DNA of 64,000 nucleotides from Platerodrilus igneus (GCA_036346225.1 JARFIW010000831.1:3720001-3784000), one strand, 5' to 3'. Shown: positions 24,263-36,349, numbered from the stretch's first letter. Numbers and translations are program-made. Notes: generated by a model not told the origin, from the sequence alone.

Positions 24263-24319
24263 GTTTTTTCAATGCTCCGCTACAAGGTGTTACATCAGCA
24301 ATAACAGACCTGCCCCTGT

Positions 24320-24760
24320 ATTGTATTTTAAGTAGTAAATAAGCTAGCGTAGGTGGAAGTGGAGAGTCGAGTAGAGTTCGCGAAAAGCTCAAGACGTAGT
24401 GTGAGGGAGACTTGGGCACGATAACAATAATGTTACTTTTAAAAATTGTTCAAGTTTATTATTAAGATTTGGAAGAGGGAGGAGGTAGTGCATGGAAGAG
24501 TGAGTGTGCTGCAGGCAGATTACTTGTTTCAACAGGAAAACGACCCGATGTTTAACTGCAGTTACATATTAAATGTATTGAATGAAGTTTATGGATTTAT
24601 TCATATGTGCAATTTGGAAGAGGTGCGAATTTAAAGTATTGAACTAATAAGGGTGGTTGGCCCGAAAGCTATGACATTCATCATCAAGGGAACCACTAAG
24701 TGCACGCTTTCAGATATCCAGGTAAAGGCTCATGGTGCTTGGAGGTCGTTACATAATTTG
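24320..24760 (+). repeat. Dispersed repeat D2, copy 1
   Basis: It aligns in direct orientation with 30805-31175. Shared anchors: GTATTTTAAGTAG, AGAGTCGAGTAG, ATTCATATGTGCAATTTG and CCACTAAGTGCACGCTTTCAG. No coding content was recognised. Confidence 0.7.
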
Positions 24761-24959
24761 CCGTCAACGGGGACGTTTAATTAGTTACGCTTCAATAAAC
24801 GAAATAGCGGCACGAACCCAATGTTGATGGGGAACTAAAACAAATATTTTCTTTTAATTGTAGGTATATTGATTGTTGTATGGTGTTAATTAAGGTATGG
24901 TAAATTGGGGTGAATAAATGTTTACATATCTACACAAATCATCCATGGTCCAGAAAACT

Positions 24960-26700
24960 TTTAAAAAGGGTGCCCGATGGTGTTGAGGTGTAGACCAGGG
25001 GAAAGCATTTGAAAAAATTAAATTAGCTTTTGTATCGATTGTCATATTCAAACATCTGTATTTTGATCGCGTGTCTTCTATTCAAACGAATGGCTCGGAT
25101 GTGGATCTAGGAAGGGTTCTATTTCAAATTAGTCTGGAAACCCTAGATAAGGAGATAAGTACATTTACGAGTCGTACAATACACGGTTCTAAAACTGGAT
25201 ACTGAGTAACAGAAGAAGAAGCCTTGACAGTACTGCATTGCTTGCAGCATTGGCGAGTATTTTTTTTAACATCAATCAGCAGTAATTACGAATCAGAAGT
25301 CGTCTTTTTTAATGCCATGCAGGTTGTTATAGTCGCGATTAACAAGGTGGGTGTTATATTTACAAGAATACGCTTTTGGTACTACCCATTGCGCGTGCAA
25401 GAAGAATGTTCTAGTTGATACACTATCCCGGTATCGAATCAAGAAATGAAGTGAGTCGGAAACCGTCAGGGAGAGATCAACCGAGGTTTCCGAGTTAATA
25501 AAATCCGATTTGTATAAAGAGGTTGAGTTGAGCGTGTGAAATATTGTTGAAGAGTAAGGAAAGAGGAATTGTCTAAAGTGGAAATTTCAAAAAGATGTCC
25601 CGGCGGTATTTAGGGAATGAAGGAGATCTTTTTATGCGGGGTCACAAAGGGTCCGTTTGGTTTTAAGGTGTGTGTGTGTACTGTGTACTAGTTTTTAGAC
25701 AGATAATAATAGTTATGCAAAAACACGAAGATATCGGGCATTTTGGAGCGGGAAGGTGCTCCCAGGCATTGCGCAAAAATTACTGTTTCACTAAGAGGAA
25801 ACATTTTGTTCGAAAAATCCTTTTGAGGTGAAACTAGTGTTAAAAACAAAGAATTCACTTAGACTTTGCGGTAGACGTATTAGTGTACTGGCAGAAGCGC
25901 CGCATAAAGTTATACGTTTGGATTTGTCCACTGACCATATTGTGTACGATTGCAACTCAGTCACTAGTTGTAGTAGAGGTTTGCAGTAAGTTGGTTTCGT
26001 TGTATCCTCTTAAGTGTGCTATATCGACTACTATTTTGCGACGTCTAATATACAAGTATTTCTTGGAGCTCGGCAAGCCAGTAAAAGGTGGAGGGTATCA
26101 TTGGATTCCGTAGGTGTCAGGGGTTATCTATACACCGGCATATTACCCATAGGGCAATACAACAGAACATGTTAATCGTGAGAATGTTCGTATTTCTAGG
26201 TTGGTGTGTCTTTCGGCTCATTGGGGGGGACTTTAGTGCTGGATAAAACAAAGAATTGGATTAACAGAGCAATACACGATTCTAAAGGATTTAGCTCTTC
26301 TGAATTACATTTTGAGATACTCATCGATAATCCTACGGATAAGAAAACTGCTTTCCCTGCCAACCCGTTAAATGTAAATAGGAATGAAGTTATAACAATT
26401 GCAAATAATAAATTAAAGTCGAAGGTTAAAGAGCATAAATTGCGTTATAAAAATACACAAAAAGTGCATTAAGGTTGACTAAAGCGATAAGGTACTAGCT
26501 CGAACGCATTTTCAGTTCTCTAGTGCGGGGAAAAAAATTGAAAAGCACTTTCCACTGTCTACCGGTCCCGCTACTATTGCATCGAAATGTGGACCAAATT
26601 CTTATAAAGTGAGAGACGACGCCATTGGCGCCTCGTTTGGTATTCACAATGTTTGTCACGTAAAACCGGAGAGCTTGTCCTATCGGAGGGTAATCAATGA
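24960..26700 (+). pseudogene. pol: Decayed Ty3/gypsy pol (RNase H and integrase)
   Basis: At about 25090-25260 the plus strand gives an RNase H-like series: NGSDVGLGRVLFQ, FTSRTIHGSKTGY and, after a stop, TEEEALTVLHCLQHWRVFF. At 25930-26090 an integrase-core stretch follows (VVVEVCSKLVSLYPLKCA and YFLELGKP, like the VVVDxFSKxVxLYPLK pattern). At 26206-26470 a frame resembles the integrase C-terminal part (NRAIHDSKGFSSSEL, compare NxxxHxSTGFSPxEL). Many stops and frameshifts separate the blocks, so this is an old copy. No LTRs were found attached to it. Confidence 0.65.
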
Positions 26701-27000
26701 ATTCCTTAGTATAAATTCACCGTCATTACAAAGGCAAGCTCAGCAATTAAGTTAAATTTATACGGCGTGTTACCCTATATCAAAGTACTCGTGCTGAACA
26801 TAGAACAAAGAGCTAGAAAATCGGAATCTCCAACTCATTTTTTTTGCTACCCTAAGAGCAGCAAATCTATTGGATACCCATTCCACTAAAGTTTTTTTAA
26901 AGATACCTTGCATAGGGGAAGAAAGCATATAAATACGATTGCGAACCCAGCAGAATTCAGTACACTTAGTGCTCACCATTGCCTAAGACCTCTAATACAG

Positions 27001-27197
27001 TGTAACAGTTTTATTTTCGAGTTGGTAAACCTCTTCATTAAAGGTACAAAAATAATAAAACACATTTATTAAGTAAAGTCGTAATACGTTTAACAATTAA
27101 ATTATTACATTGAAACAGTATCTAGACTCGTTAGTCTATTTGTTTTGGATGTCGGTGTATTCCACAGCCAGTCGCAAAGACGCTTAGAGGTGTCACA
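27001..27197 (-). repeat. Candidate short LTR
   Basis: It reads TGTAACAG...TGTCACA, with TG..CA ends. On the minus strand it is directly preceded by a purine run AAGGGGGGAGG, like a polypurine tract before a 3' LTR, and it contains an AATAAA-type signal. No second copy lies in the window, so this remains a candidate. The open frame at 27105-27446 (Pro/Arg/Thr rich) crosses its boundary and could be a polyprotein tail running into the LTR. Confidence 0.4.
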
Positions 27198-27395
27198 ACC
27201 TCCCCCCTTGGACCCTCCGATCGTCCGAGAGCGCGTGATAGGCACTCGGCCATAGGTAGAAGGTAAAGCAGGATGTATACGAGGACGATGGCCAGTGACC
27301 TGCGGGTCGGTTTGAATGAGTGAGCACATTCTTAGAATAACGGTTGGTAAAGTATACACTTTATTATCTTGTTTAATTTGAAAAATTTGTTTAGC

Positions 27396-27523
27396 GCAAC
27401 AAAATTTAGGCGATGAGAATCTAAACGACATGAATGTATGCAACAAAATTTAGGCGATGAGAATCTAAACGACATGAATGTATGCAACAAAATTTAGGCG
27501 ATGAGAATCTAAACGACATGAAT
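27396..27523. repeat. Perfect triplicate of a 44-bp unit
   Basis: The unit starts GCAACAAAATTTAGGCGATG and ends CATGAATGTAT. Copies lie at 27396-27439, 27440-27483 and 27484-27523 (the third lacks the last bases). I saw no mismatch between copies, so the expansion is recent or is an assembly effect. Confidence 0.95.
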
Positions 27524-28059
27524 TTAGTACTTTGAATACGAGAATCTACGTTAAGAAAACCACTTCATTTTACCATGTGTATTTAGAGGATGGAATGCTG
27601 ATCTAATTAATAGAAGATCGTTTGTTGCTCCGAGCCAAGATGCTACGTTGATAGAATGTAAGCAGTAAATGCCGCATGGCGATGCACTTCCTAATCCTGT
27701 CTTGGAAAGCAGTTTTGTTTGGTTCGTAGTAGATTTAAGAAATTCCTTTGTGTTTCATTCAGGAAGCACGCTATTTTGTTTCGATGTGTAGAATTGCGTA
27801 TTTGTTATTTGCTTCAACTATTGCTAAGCTGGAGTTCCCAGTGTTAAATTTAAAGTTCACTCATTTGATTTTGTAAGAATATAATCTGTTAATTACAATA
27901 GCAGGTGTAATTATATCATTTGTTTGTTTGAAATATGTTGTTGACACATGTATCCGTGATGGCAGATGCTTAACACTGCGTCACTACCGACTTTGAAAAC
28001 AAGAATATTTTTGTGAACATTTTCATTTTAAACTGAAATTAGTACTTCGAACTTAAAGA

Positions 28060-28710
28060 GAAAAATTTGTATTTTAATTTCTATAATGTAATTAACCTAA
28101 ACAGATCTGAGTGGGTTAGAAAATATTGGTGCAACAAGTTACACTTTGTTGTAATGTGTTTGATCATGAATAGGGTTGATAAACCTTATGTTAAATTTAC
28201 AAAGTAATTCAAGTAATTTTTTTTATTTTTGTTGCATTGAATTTTATTTAAAGATAAACAGATTCTTTCGAGTAAATTATTAATCCAAGCTTAAAGTTTT
28301 TTTATTTTGATCAAGTGTGATCAAACCTAACCACCGAAATTTAATATCTTTAAGAGTTGTATTTTGATACCACCCTTATTTAGAAAATATTTTTTTATAT
28401 TTCTTTAGGTATATTTGCGGGACACAAACAGTGCTCCCATTCTATGTTGATTTAATTATTTTACTTTCTTACAGGAACAGCGTCTTATTCTGTTAAGACA
28501 GTTTTTTGGCAGCGAAGGCGATCTTTTTTTCTTTGGGTCTCCACGTCCGCTCTTAGAAATATGCCATGCCATTAACGTGAATCAATCCGGACTTGGTGGC
28601 GCCTATTTGTTTTAGTTTGAGTATGATCCCCCAACAGATTTCGACTTACCCCCCATTGCTCATAGCTCTACCCAAGGAATAGACCCCTAGTTACGTCGGA
28701 AGACTTTGTT
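28060..28710 (+). repeat. Dispersed repeat D3, copy 1
   Basis: It aligns with the reverse complement of about 48775-49420. Shared anchors: CCACGTCCGCTCTTAGAA, GGTGGCGCCTATTTG, TTCGACTTACCCCC and GGAATAGACCCCTAG. Near 28465-28485 a pyrimidine-rich tract ending TTTCTTACAGGA resembles a 3' splice site and is kept in both copies. No protein was recognised. Confidence 0.75.
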
Positions 28711-28887
28711 TTGCTGACCCCCAACTTCTAGAGTCAGTTATAGGTATTAAGAAGAGAACGCTAGTTAAGTCCAATTAAGGAAAAATGTAACACTGACGCT
28801 GGCAACGTTTGGGGCTTGCCATGACAAAAAAAAAAACGTTTCAACAGTGCTCACCATAGCCTGTAAACCACTTCAACAAGAAGTGCT

Positions 28888-29050
28888 CCCTATAGCCTGC
28901 TTAATTTTGACCAGTTACGCTGCCCGCCGCCGTACCTGGGGGCACGTCGCTATAGTTCAGTAAATCACGTATAACTGTGCTCTCCATAGCCTGCTTATTC
29001 TTGATCCGTTACGCTGCCCGACGCCCTAACTGGGGCACGTCGCTATAATT
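28888..29050. repeat. Tandem duplication of an ~88-bp GC-rich unit
   Basis: Two copies of a unit running from GTGCTC..ATAGCCTGCTTA through GTTACGCTGCCCG to GGGGCACGTCGCTATA start at about 28888 and 28976. The second copy leads straight into the satellite-like array. A third, shorter piece of the start lies near 28855. Confidence 0.75.
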
Positions 29051-29059
29051 CTTTATAAC

Positions 29060-30650
29060 TCCACGTTGACCCACAAGTATAACACAAAGCTTTCCGGAGA
29101 GTCCCGAAGACGTCTGGACCTCTTCAAACTATAAACGCTTTCTAATTATCGTTATTCAAGTTCTACTCAGCTCACAAGTATATCCCGAGGCCTTCCGAAG
29201 GATTCCGAAGCCTACCGAGGACTTCTGAACCTCTTAATATTGTATATATGTTCAATGTACAGTTCTTATGTATATACCATGATTTTTTATAACTCCACAT
29301 TGTTTCACAAGTAAACCACGAAGCCTTCCGAAGAGTACCGAAGACCGCCGGAGACGTCTGGACCTCTTCAAACTATAAATACTTTCTAATTATCGTTATT
29401 CAAGTTCTACTTAGCCTCACAAGTAAATCCCGAGGCCTTCCGAAGAATTCCGAAGCCTTCTGAACCTCGTAATGTTGCGTATATATTTAATGTATAATTC
29501 TTGTGTGTATATCATTATTCTTTATAATTCCACGTTGTTCCACAAGTAAACCTTGAAGCCTTCCGAAGAGTCTCGAAGACCGCCGAAGACGCATGGACCT
29601 CTTCAAACTATAAATACTTTCTTATTATCATTATTCAAGCTCTTACTCAGCCTCACAAGTAAATCCCGAGCCCTTCCGAAGAATTCCGAAGCCAACCGAA
29701 TACCTCTGAACCCTTTAATATTGTACATATGTTCAATGTATAGTTCTTGTGTTCAGATCATAATTCTTTATAACTGTACGTTGTCCCACAAGTAAAACGA
29801 AACCCTCCGAAGAGTTCCAAAGACGTCTGGACCTCCTCAAACTATAAATACTCTCTAATTATCGTTATTCAAGTTCTACTCAGCCTCACTAAGGAATCCC
29901 GAGGCCTTCCGAAAAATTCCGACGCTTACCGAAGACTTCTGAACCTCTTAATATTGTATATATGTTCAATGTATAGTTCTTGTGTTCAGATCATAATTTT
30001 TTATAACTTCGCGTTGTCCCACAAGTAAAACACGAAGCCCTTCAAACAGTTCCGAAAACGCCGAAGACGTCTGGACCTCCTCAAACTATAAATACTTTCT
30101 AATTATCGTTATTCAAGTTCTACTCAGCCTCACAAGTAAATCCCGAGGCCTTTCGAAGAATTCCGAAGTCTTCTAAACCTCTTAATATTGTATATATATT
30201 CAATGTACAGTTCTTGTGTATATATCACTATTCTTTATAACTCCACGTTGTTCCACAAGTAAACCACGAAGCCTTCCGAAGATTTCTGTACCTCTTAATA
30301 TTGTATATATGTTCAATGTATAGTTCTTGTGTTCAGATCATAACTTTTTATAACTTCACGTTGTCCCACAAGTAAAACACGAAGCCCTCCGAAGAGTTCC
30401 GAAAACCGCCGAAGACGTCTGGACGTCTTCAAACTATAAATACTTTCTAACTATCGTTATTCAAGCTCTTAATCAGCCTTACTAAGAAATCCCGAGGCCT
30501 TCCAAAAATTTCCGAAGACAACCGACAACCTTTGTACCCCTCCGAACTGTGTGTATATTTGTTTACTTAGTATTTAACTTCCTACTTGGTTCCACAAGCA
30601 ACCACTAAGTCTTTCAAAGATTACCGAAGACTTCTGAAGTGCTTCAGACT
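29060..30650. repeat. Satellite-like tandem array with a dimeric ~235-bp monomer
   Basis: The anchor GACGTCTGGACC (one copy GACGCATGGACC, one GACGTCTGGACG) recurs at about 29109, 29353, 29588, 29822, 30066 and 30414, giving spacings of 244, 235, 234, 244 and 348. Each monomer has two related halves. Both contain CACAAGTAAA..CGA(A/G)GCCTTCCGAAGA; one ends with the GACGTCTGGACC block and the other with AATATTGTATATATGTTCA. The 348 spacing equals one monomer plus one extra half (about 30236-30350). A diverged last copy runs to about 30650. A short open frame at 29553-29795 is a by-product of the repeat. Confidence 0.9.
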
Positions 30651-30804
30651 GCATAAACTGTTCATTTTGACTATTTAACATGTATATCTGTGTACTTATG
30701 ATTCTTTTATTGTTCTTGCTTGTGAATATTAAACATAACAGTGCTAAATTTACATACTTTCAGACGCTGCCCACTCGAAGAATAACAGGGGATGATGTAA
30801 GTCT

Positions 30805-31175
30805 CTTCTGTATTGTATTTTAAGTAGCAAATAAGTTAAATAAGTTGGTACTTGAGATGAGAGTCGAGTAGGTTTTGCGAAAGGGTCAAAACAAAACGCG
30901 CGAGTGAGCTGCAGACAGATTACTAGTTCTAACAAGAAAACGAACCGATGATGAAATATTGGTGTTAATTTTTAAAATTACTAATGTTAAATGGATTGAA
31001 GTCTATGATTTTATTCATCTGTGCAATTTGAAGAAGTATAAACTTAAATTATTAAACTCGTAAAAGTGATTTACCCACTAGTCAGGACATTCATCGTCAA
31101 GGGCAACCACTAAGTGTACGCTTTCAGGTATCTAGGAAAGGCTCAAGGTGCACGGAGGTAGTTACACAGTGTTCA
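30805..31175 (+). repeat. Dispersed repeat D2, copy 2
   Basis: It matches 24320-24760 with many small differences, including the CCACTAAGTGTACGCTTTCAG anchor. It follows the satellite-like array after about 150 bp. Confidence 0.7.
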
Positions 31176-31199
31176 GTCACTTTCTGTAGTTTGGTCTTC

Positions 31200-32070
31200 C
31201 ATAATTTGCTCTAACTCTAACTGTTTTACTTTTAGCCCTGCCCCACATCATGGCCTGAACAGTTCCTGCATGTTTCAAAGCATATCATCCCCTCACGCTT
31301 TTTGTGAATACAGAAGCATTTCTGTTTTCCTGAGCGATTTCTGAAATACTATTGTTACCAACTTTATTTTTTATTTGTCCAGCTGAACTAAAATATTATA
31401 CTATAGCTCCACACCTCAAACACTTGTAATCTGTTGTCTTCTTTGTTGCTAAAATTCACGCTTTCGTCAGTATTTTCCTAAAATTTAGAACTATCCGTTC
31501 AAGAAATGGCATTTGAATGTATAAACACTCTTTTTATTGGAATAGATATAATCACTTGTGCTCTTAGTCTATGGAAAATTCAACTTTCCTGGTTGTAACC
31601 AGGTCTTGTTACCAAGAAAGTTGGTCTATACCTACCATTTATCCTCATTCTAGTCGCACCCTATGTTCCGTTATCATATTCTTGTATACCTCCCTAATTT
31701 TGAACTGTTTTTAGTTAATTTCTATTTAATTTGGGCAATCTTTTACCATTATCCATCTTTTTTAGCTTCGCATCGGAATATTTTGTTATTAAACGGAGGT
31801 TACTATTTGTACCAGCGCTTCGGTGGTTTTACAATCTTATACCTTTTCTAAATAGACACTTAATTAGTATACCTCTAGTCCTCATGAAGAATGTTTTTAT
31901 ATGACGAAATATGTGGTGCCAGAGAATTAAGAAGTGCATTTGAGTCAAGCGTAATAGGTATGTAAGTCTACAGTGTCCAACGTTAGAAAATTTTTTATTT
32001 TATTAATATCATCTTCCGCGTTTAGGTTTGTATAACATTCAGTAGTTAAGCTACCTTCGTACGAGATCCA
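31200..32070. other. No recognisable gene
   Basis: The minus strand at 31230-31330 has several Cys codons that could suggest a knuckle-type motif, but spacing and frame do not support a call. Nothing else stands out. Confidence 0.3.
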
Positions 32071-32285
32071 AAAACCGGTTTTCTTATGGGATTTAACATG
32101 GGAAATTTCAAGGTCCAAAAATACCATTTTTGGCAGATACAAAGGTCATTCACCCTACCATTGCTCTGTCACATGCAGACCTCCACAGCGCAAAAAACTG
32201 GTTTTCTTATGGGATTTAACATGGGGAATTCTAAGATCCAAAAAGACAATTTTTGTGAGTCCAAAGGTCATCCACCCCGAGGTCG
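32071..32285. repeat. Two tandem copies of a ~123-bp unit
   Basis: GGTTTTCTTATGGGATTTAA starts at about 32077 and again at about 32200, followed in both by ACATGGG(A/G)AATT and a CAAAGGTCAT(T/C)CACCC block. Confidence 0.85.
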
Positions 32286-32400
32286 CCGCAAATATTCGCA
32301 CATCTAGTAACAAAAATCTGCACAATAGTTTTCTTTAACTAAGCATTTTTTTAGCTTCAGGCATGGATCTTGCTCTCGACGCCCTGATCTGGACCGTCAC

Positions 32401-32592
32401 CACAATCATTACCACAACCACCACCACCACCACAACCACCACCACAACCACCACCACAACCACCACCACAACCACCACCACAAACACCACCACAACCACC
32501 ACCACAACCACCCCCACAACCACCATCACCACAAACACCACCACCACCACCACAACCATCACTACCACCACCACCACCACAACCACCACCAC
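32401..32592. repeat. (CCA)n/(CAA) low-complexity tract
   Basis: About 190 bp of ACC-type triplets with scattered CAA and ATC. It yields Thr-rich, Val-rich and Gly/Cys-rich open frames in different readings, none of which is a real protein. An AGTAGAG(A/G)GAGGAAGTCG block follows it and recurs inverted near 36595-36620 beside another GGT-rich patch. Confidence 0.95.
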
Positions 32593-32770
32593 CATCGCCA
32601 GTAGTAGAGAGAGGAAGTCGCATCAATTTGAAAGCATCAAGGACACAACTGTTGATGTAAAAAATTTAGAACCGTCGATAAAGGCTTATGCTTTAATTAT
32701 ATATGACTCTATGTTTGAATATAATCCGTTTACGGAAATTTTAATAAATTTTTTTACAATTAACTATTTT

Positions 32771-32792
32771 GTATATATATATATATATATAT
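32771..32792. repeat. (TA)n microsatellite
   Basis: A run of about 22 bp of alternating TA. Confidence 0.9.
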
Positions 32793-32799
32793 TGCTATA

Positions 32800-34430
32800 A
32801 TTATAGGGTAGTTTAAGGGTAGGTTAAGTCACAGGGGTCGTAGAATAAATAAAAGAAACTTCCAGTTAACAAAAGCACATAATTACAGATATTATAAGAG
32901 TAAATAGGTCACTATACATATTTTTAGTTGAGAGCACACTGTATATAAAAGTACATGAGATTAAACGCATAAGAAATAGAAATATCCAAGAGTAGTTACA
33001 AGTTAAGATAAGATTTAAAGACGTAACGAAATGCATCAAAATTAAATCAACGGAAAACCTATATGAATTGGTTTGATAAATATTTAACAAGTGCGTTAAA
33101 TATATCATCGTATACGCAGGCTAAGATTATGCAATATTTAAATAAATCGTACATGACATAAAGTATTACATTTGTTCAAAAATCCAATTTAACTAGGAAA
33201 TAAACAAACACCAAATTTATTTCGGTTTAGATTAGAATAAGCAATCAACAATGAATACGTGATTTAACAAACGAAAATTCGTGAGATTTCTCAATTAAAT
33301 ATCATGGTATGTAAATGAATACGTGACAATTTAAGCATTCATCCAAGTATTTGAACGATACAATTGGTAAAATTTCCCGGAGTAAACAAAAGATAAACGC
33401 AAAAGGTATCAACCCAACACGTGAATAAACGAATAGAAAACAAGAGGTAGGGTCTAGAAATACGATAACAATTGAGCGACGAGTTTAGTATACATTTTAA
33501 ACTGGGCTACCACGATACTCAGAAGGGCTAAATTATTTACGTAACCAGTCATACGAAAGTAAATGAAAATCATTTTAAAAAAGGTGTAAAAATTGTGCAA
33601 GTAAGGCGATCTATTATAGACGTAAGTAAACAACAATTTAGTAAAAAATACAACTTCTAACATAAATAAAACAGGGCTCTGGAGATCACTCTGGAGATTA
33701 CTCTGGAGATTACTCTAGAGATTACTCTGGAGAATACTCTCATGAATTCTAAGTTAATTCTCTGGTTAATCACCTCCTGTCAAATTAATTTTGGTAGTCA
33801 CTGACATGGTAAATGTTCTATTACTGTCTTGTTAATTACGGAGATAGAAAACCTTTTATTTACTGATATACAATTTAAATCTTAAATTGGATTAACTTAT
33901 GGGATTTTGAATAACGATTTGGATAGTATTTTGGTTTAGATGTCGACCTCCAAATTCGACTCTAAATATTCAGACTGGGCACGAAAACTCTTGGGGGATG
34001 CAGAGGAACTATAGGATCATTCCAGGTTAGCTATATTGATATAATTTATTTCTGTAAACTATTTTAATTCAATATTTTTTGCATATGTAAGAGCCAACAA
34101 AACAGGGGTTTCATTGATCAATTTATGAAAGGTAATAGGTATCTTGAAACGTTTCAAAAGGTCTCTAAATATAAACAAAAGGCTCGTTTTGCTGGCTTTA
34201 ATTTCTTAAATCTGGTATATGTAAATATTTTGAAAAGGGGAAGATTTTAAAGGTTGTAAATATTTAATCATTATATGGTGTATTGTAAAATTAGTTTATT
34301 TAATTGAATCAGCTAGTTGAGACAAAGAAAATCCATAACTTAACAATTCACATCATAAGTGTTTGATAAATATAAAGGAGTAATAACACAGCATTTTATA
34401 GACCCAATCGTGGGACAGAAAGTATCACAG
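32800..34430. other. AT-rich stretch without a recognisable gene
   Basis: Only short unrecognised open frames (32866-33108, 33454-33663). It contains the 12-bp tandem repeat listed separately. Confidence 0.4.
33677..33736. repeat. Five copies of a 12-bp repeat
   Basis: The unit CTCTGGAGATTA is repeated five times with single-base variants. Confidence 0.9.

Positions 34431-34432
<2 letters not shown>

Positions 34433-34478
<46 letters not shown>
34433..34478. repeat. (AT)n microsatellite
   Basis: About 46 bp of AT dinucleotides ending 10 bp before the TIR element. Confidence 0.95.
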
Positions 34479-34481
<3 letters not shown>

Positions 34482-34488
34482 ATAAAAT

Positions 34489-34690
34489 AGTATGAAATCG
34501 ATAAATTAAATTGTCTTAGTTAGTTTACTTTTATCTGTCGAATGGTGAGCATCTCCCACTCTGTAAATAAGTTCTAGTTATTTTAGAGTAAATTTATCGC
34601 CATCAGAATAGAGTAAAATTGCCTCATAGGGTGAAAGTGCCTTATAGAATGAAATTGCCTCATAAGGTGAAAGTGCCTTATAGAGTGAAA
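34489..34690 (+). repeat. Left terminal inverted repeat
   Basis: It pairs with 36350-36546. The inner 80-100 bp is a tandem array of an ~18-bp module alternating GCCTCATAGGGTGAAAG and GCCTTATAGAATGAAAT variants, continuing to about 34720. Confidence 0.85.
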
Positions 34691-34734
34691 TTGCCTCATA
34701 GGGTGAAAGTGCCTCCAACGGTATTGCTTAACAT

Positions 34735-34972
34735 GGTAAGCAATTATATAAGAAAACGAAGTAGTGGATACAGTAAAGGATCTTTAGAAAAAGCTATAGA
34801 AGAAGTTCGACTGGGTAAATCAAGTATTTATTCCATCAGTAGAAAATACAACATGCCGAAAGAGACGTTAAGCTATCACCGCAAACAGCAGCAAAAGCGG
34901 GTACATGCACGAAGCAATATGGAGACTGCCAAACAAAAAAATACAATACCTATACAGAATTACTATTGCTAG
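34735..34972 (+). pseudogene. Pipsqueak-type HTH domain protein fragment
   Basis: The frame 34619-34972 starts inside the TIR subrepeats, whose codons (MPHRVKVPYR-type) are probably non-coding; a reasonable start is the ATG at about 34735. Then comes a classic HTH_psq pattern: RKRSSGYSKGSLEKAIEEV, followed by KSSIYSISRKYNMPKETL and SYHRK. The domain binds DNA in pipsqueak/BTB factors and in many transposases. The frame ends just where the ATPase frame begins to make sense, so the ancestral product may have been one HTH-ATPase protein split by a frameshift, or two adjacent proteins. Confidence 0.6.
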
Positions 34973-35604
34973 TGCAAAAGAAGATGATAAACATGAACCT
35001 TTGTTCCCGTTTAATATACAAGCTATATTTGCTGGGCCATCAAACTGTGGAAAAACTAATGCTTTACTATCTCTGATCTTGCACGAGAATGGGTTTAGAT
35101 TTTAAAATGTCCTTGTATTTTCGAAAAGTTTATATCAACCGAAATACGAATTGTTAAGAAACGTTTTTACACACAATAAAGAACAAATTGGCTACAATGA
35201 GTTTGACAATTACGTCGATTTGATGGAAGCCGGAGATATCAAAGAAGATTCAATTATTGTCTTTGATGATATACCTGCAAACGAGCAAAGCAAGATCGCG
35301 CAGTTTTTCTCCTTTGGTAGACATAAGAGCATTGATTCCTTTTACCTATGTCAAACGTATGCCGCGCAGTTAAGCACGGGCTTAAAGATAACGCCAATGT
35401 TATTGCAATCTGGAAGTAAAATGACACAAACCTTCGCTATATTTTTTCGGATCACATAAGTGGCCATATTCAACATTTAAGTAAATGTGTTTACGGTGTT
35501 GGAATGCTGATGAATCGAAACATACTTTTATAACTATTGTGAAAGATTTTGATATTGATAAAGGACGCTATAAGAAAAATTTTGACGAGTATATAAATGT
35601 TTGA
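34941..35604 (+). pseudogene. A32/FtsK-HerA-like packaging ATPase
   Basis: In the frame open from 34905, a Walker A motif GPSNCGKT lies at 35034-35057. After a single in-frame TAA (35103-35105) the same frame resumes to 35459 with a Walker B motif IIVFDD at 35253-35270 and a sensor-like segment DSFYLCQTYA. After a frameshift near 35440, weakly conserved C-terminal coding (ending about 35604) continues in other frames. The pattern fits the genome-packaging ATPase of Polintons/adinto-like viruses and large DNA viruses, which pumps DNA into capsids. At least one stop and two frameshifts make it inactive. No capsid, protease, integrase or polymerase gene is visible in the element. Confidence 0.7.
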
Positions 35605-36349
35605 TATTATTCAAAAAAATAGTTAGTTACCATCCAGAGTCTGATGATGACAGACGTTAAGAATTTTATCGCAAATAAACATAATCTTCAGTTTTAAAAG
35701 CAAATAAAGGAATAGTTTAATATTATTGTAATATCACAAAAGTTATACACAATTAACATTAAATAAATTGTATTTGAAACTTAAATGGATGTTATGACTA
35801 AGTTCTATCATTATACTGGTACTATATCTGGTTGAACCGAGAACCAGTGCAATTAAAGTGATGACGAGAACAAAATCGATGTCATTTGGTGTAGACCTGA
35901 CTCGCAGCAGGTGGGGTTGGTCCTGTCTGACCGCAAAGTCATCATAGTGAGCCACCAAATCAAAGGTACGACTTTTTAGAAAGTAACTCAATTAGGTCGA
36001 TTCATCATCAAGCCCTCAAACCTAAACAGTTGCATAACAAGAAGTATAATACACCCATTTTATACCTATTATATGTTAAAACATGTTTAATCATAATAGA
36101 GTATTCAACAATATGAAGTCTAGGGGGATCCGGTAGTTCATTCTAGCCACCAGTCAGCATTCTCTCTATACTGTATATACCTGACATTAGCGGATGGCAA
36201 TCTGGTTTGTAAGCAGGGCTAAAAATCATCCAATGCCAATGCACTCCCACATTGTAGTACCTGTCGTATAAAGAATGGCCGATCACCAGTTCAAACCCCA
36301 ATTCATTTTCTCAGTAGCTTTATATCCGATCATAACGCTATTTTTAAAA

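Noticed and set aside
29553..29795. 80-codon open frame inside the satellite-like array
   Set aside because: It lies wholly within one repeat monomer and is not preserved in neighbouring monomers.
32335..32800. Long Thr-rich, Val-rich and Gly/Cys-rich open frames
   Set aside because: All are readings of one (CCA)n microsatellite in different frames; the codons follow the repeat and nothing else supports a protein.
34619..34730. Repeating MPHRVKVPYRMKLPHK-type peptide as a real N-terminus
   Set aside because: It is the translation of tandem subrepeats in the terminal inverted repeat, which also occur inverted at the other end.
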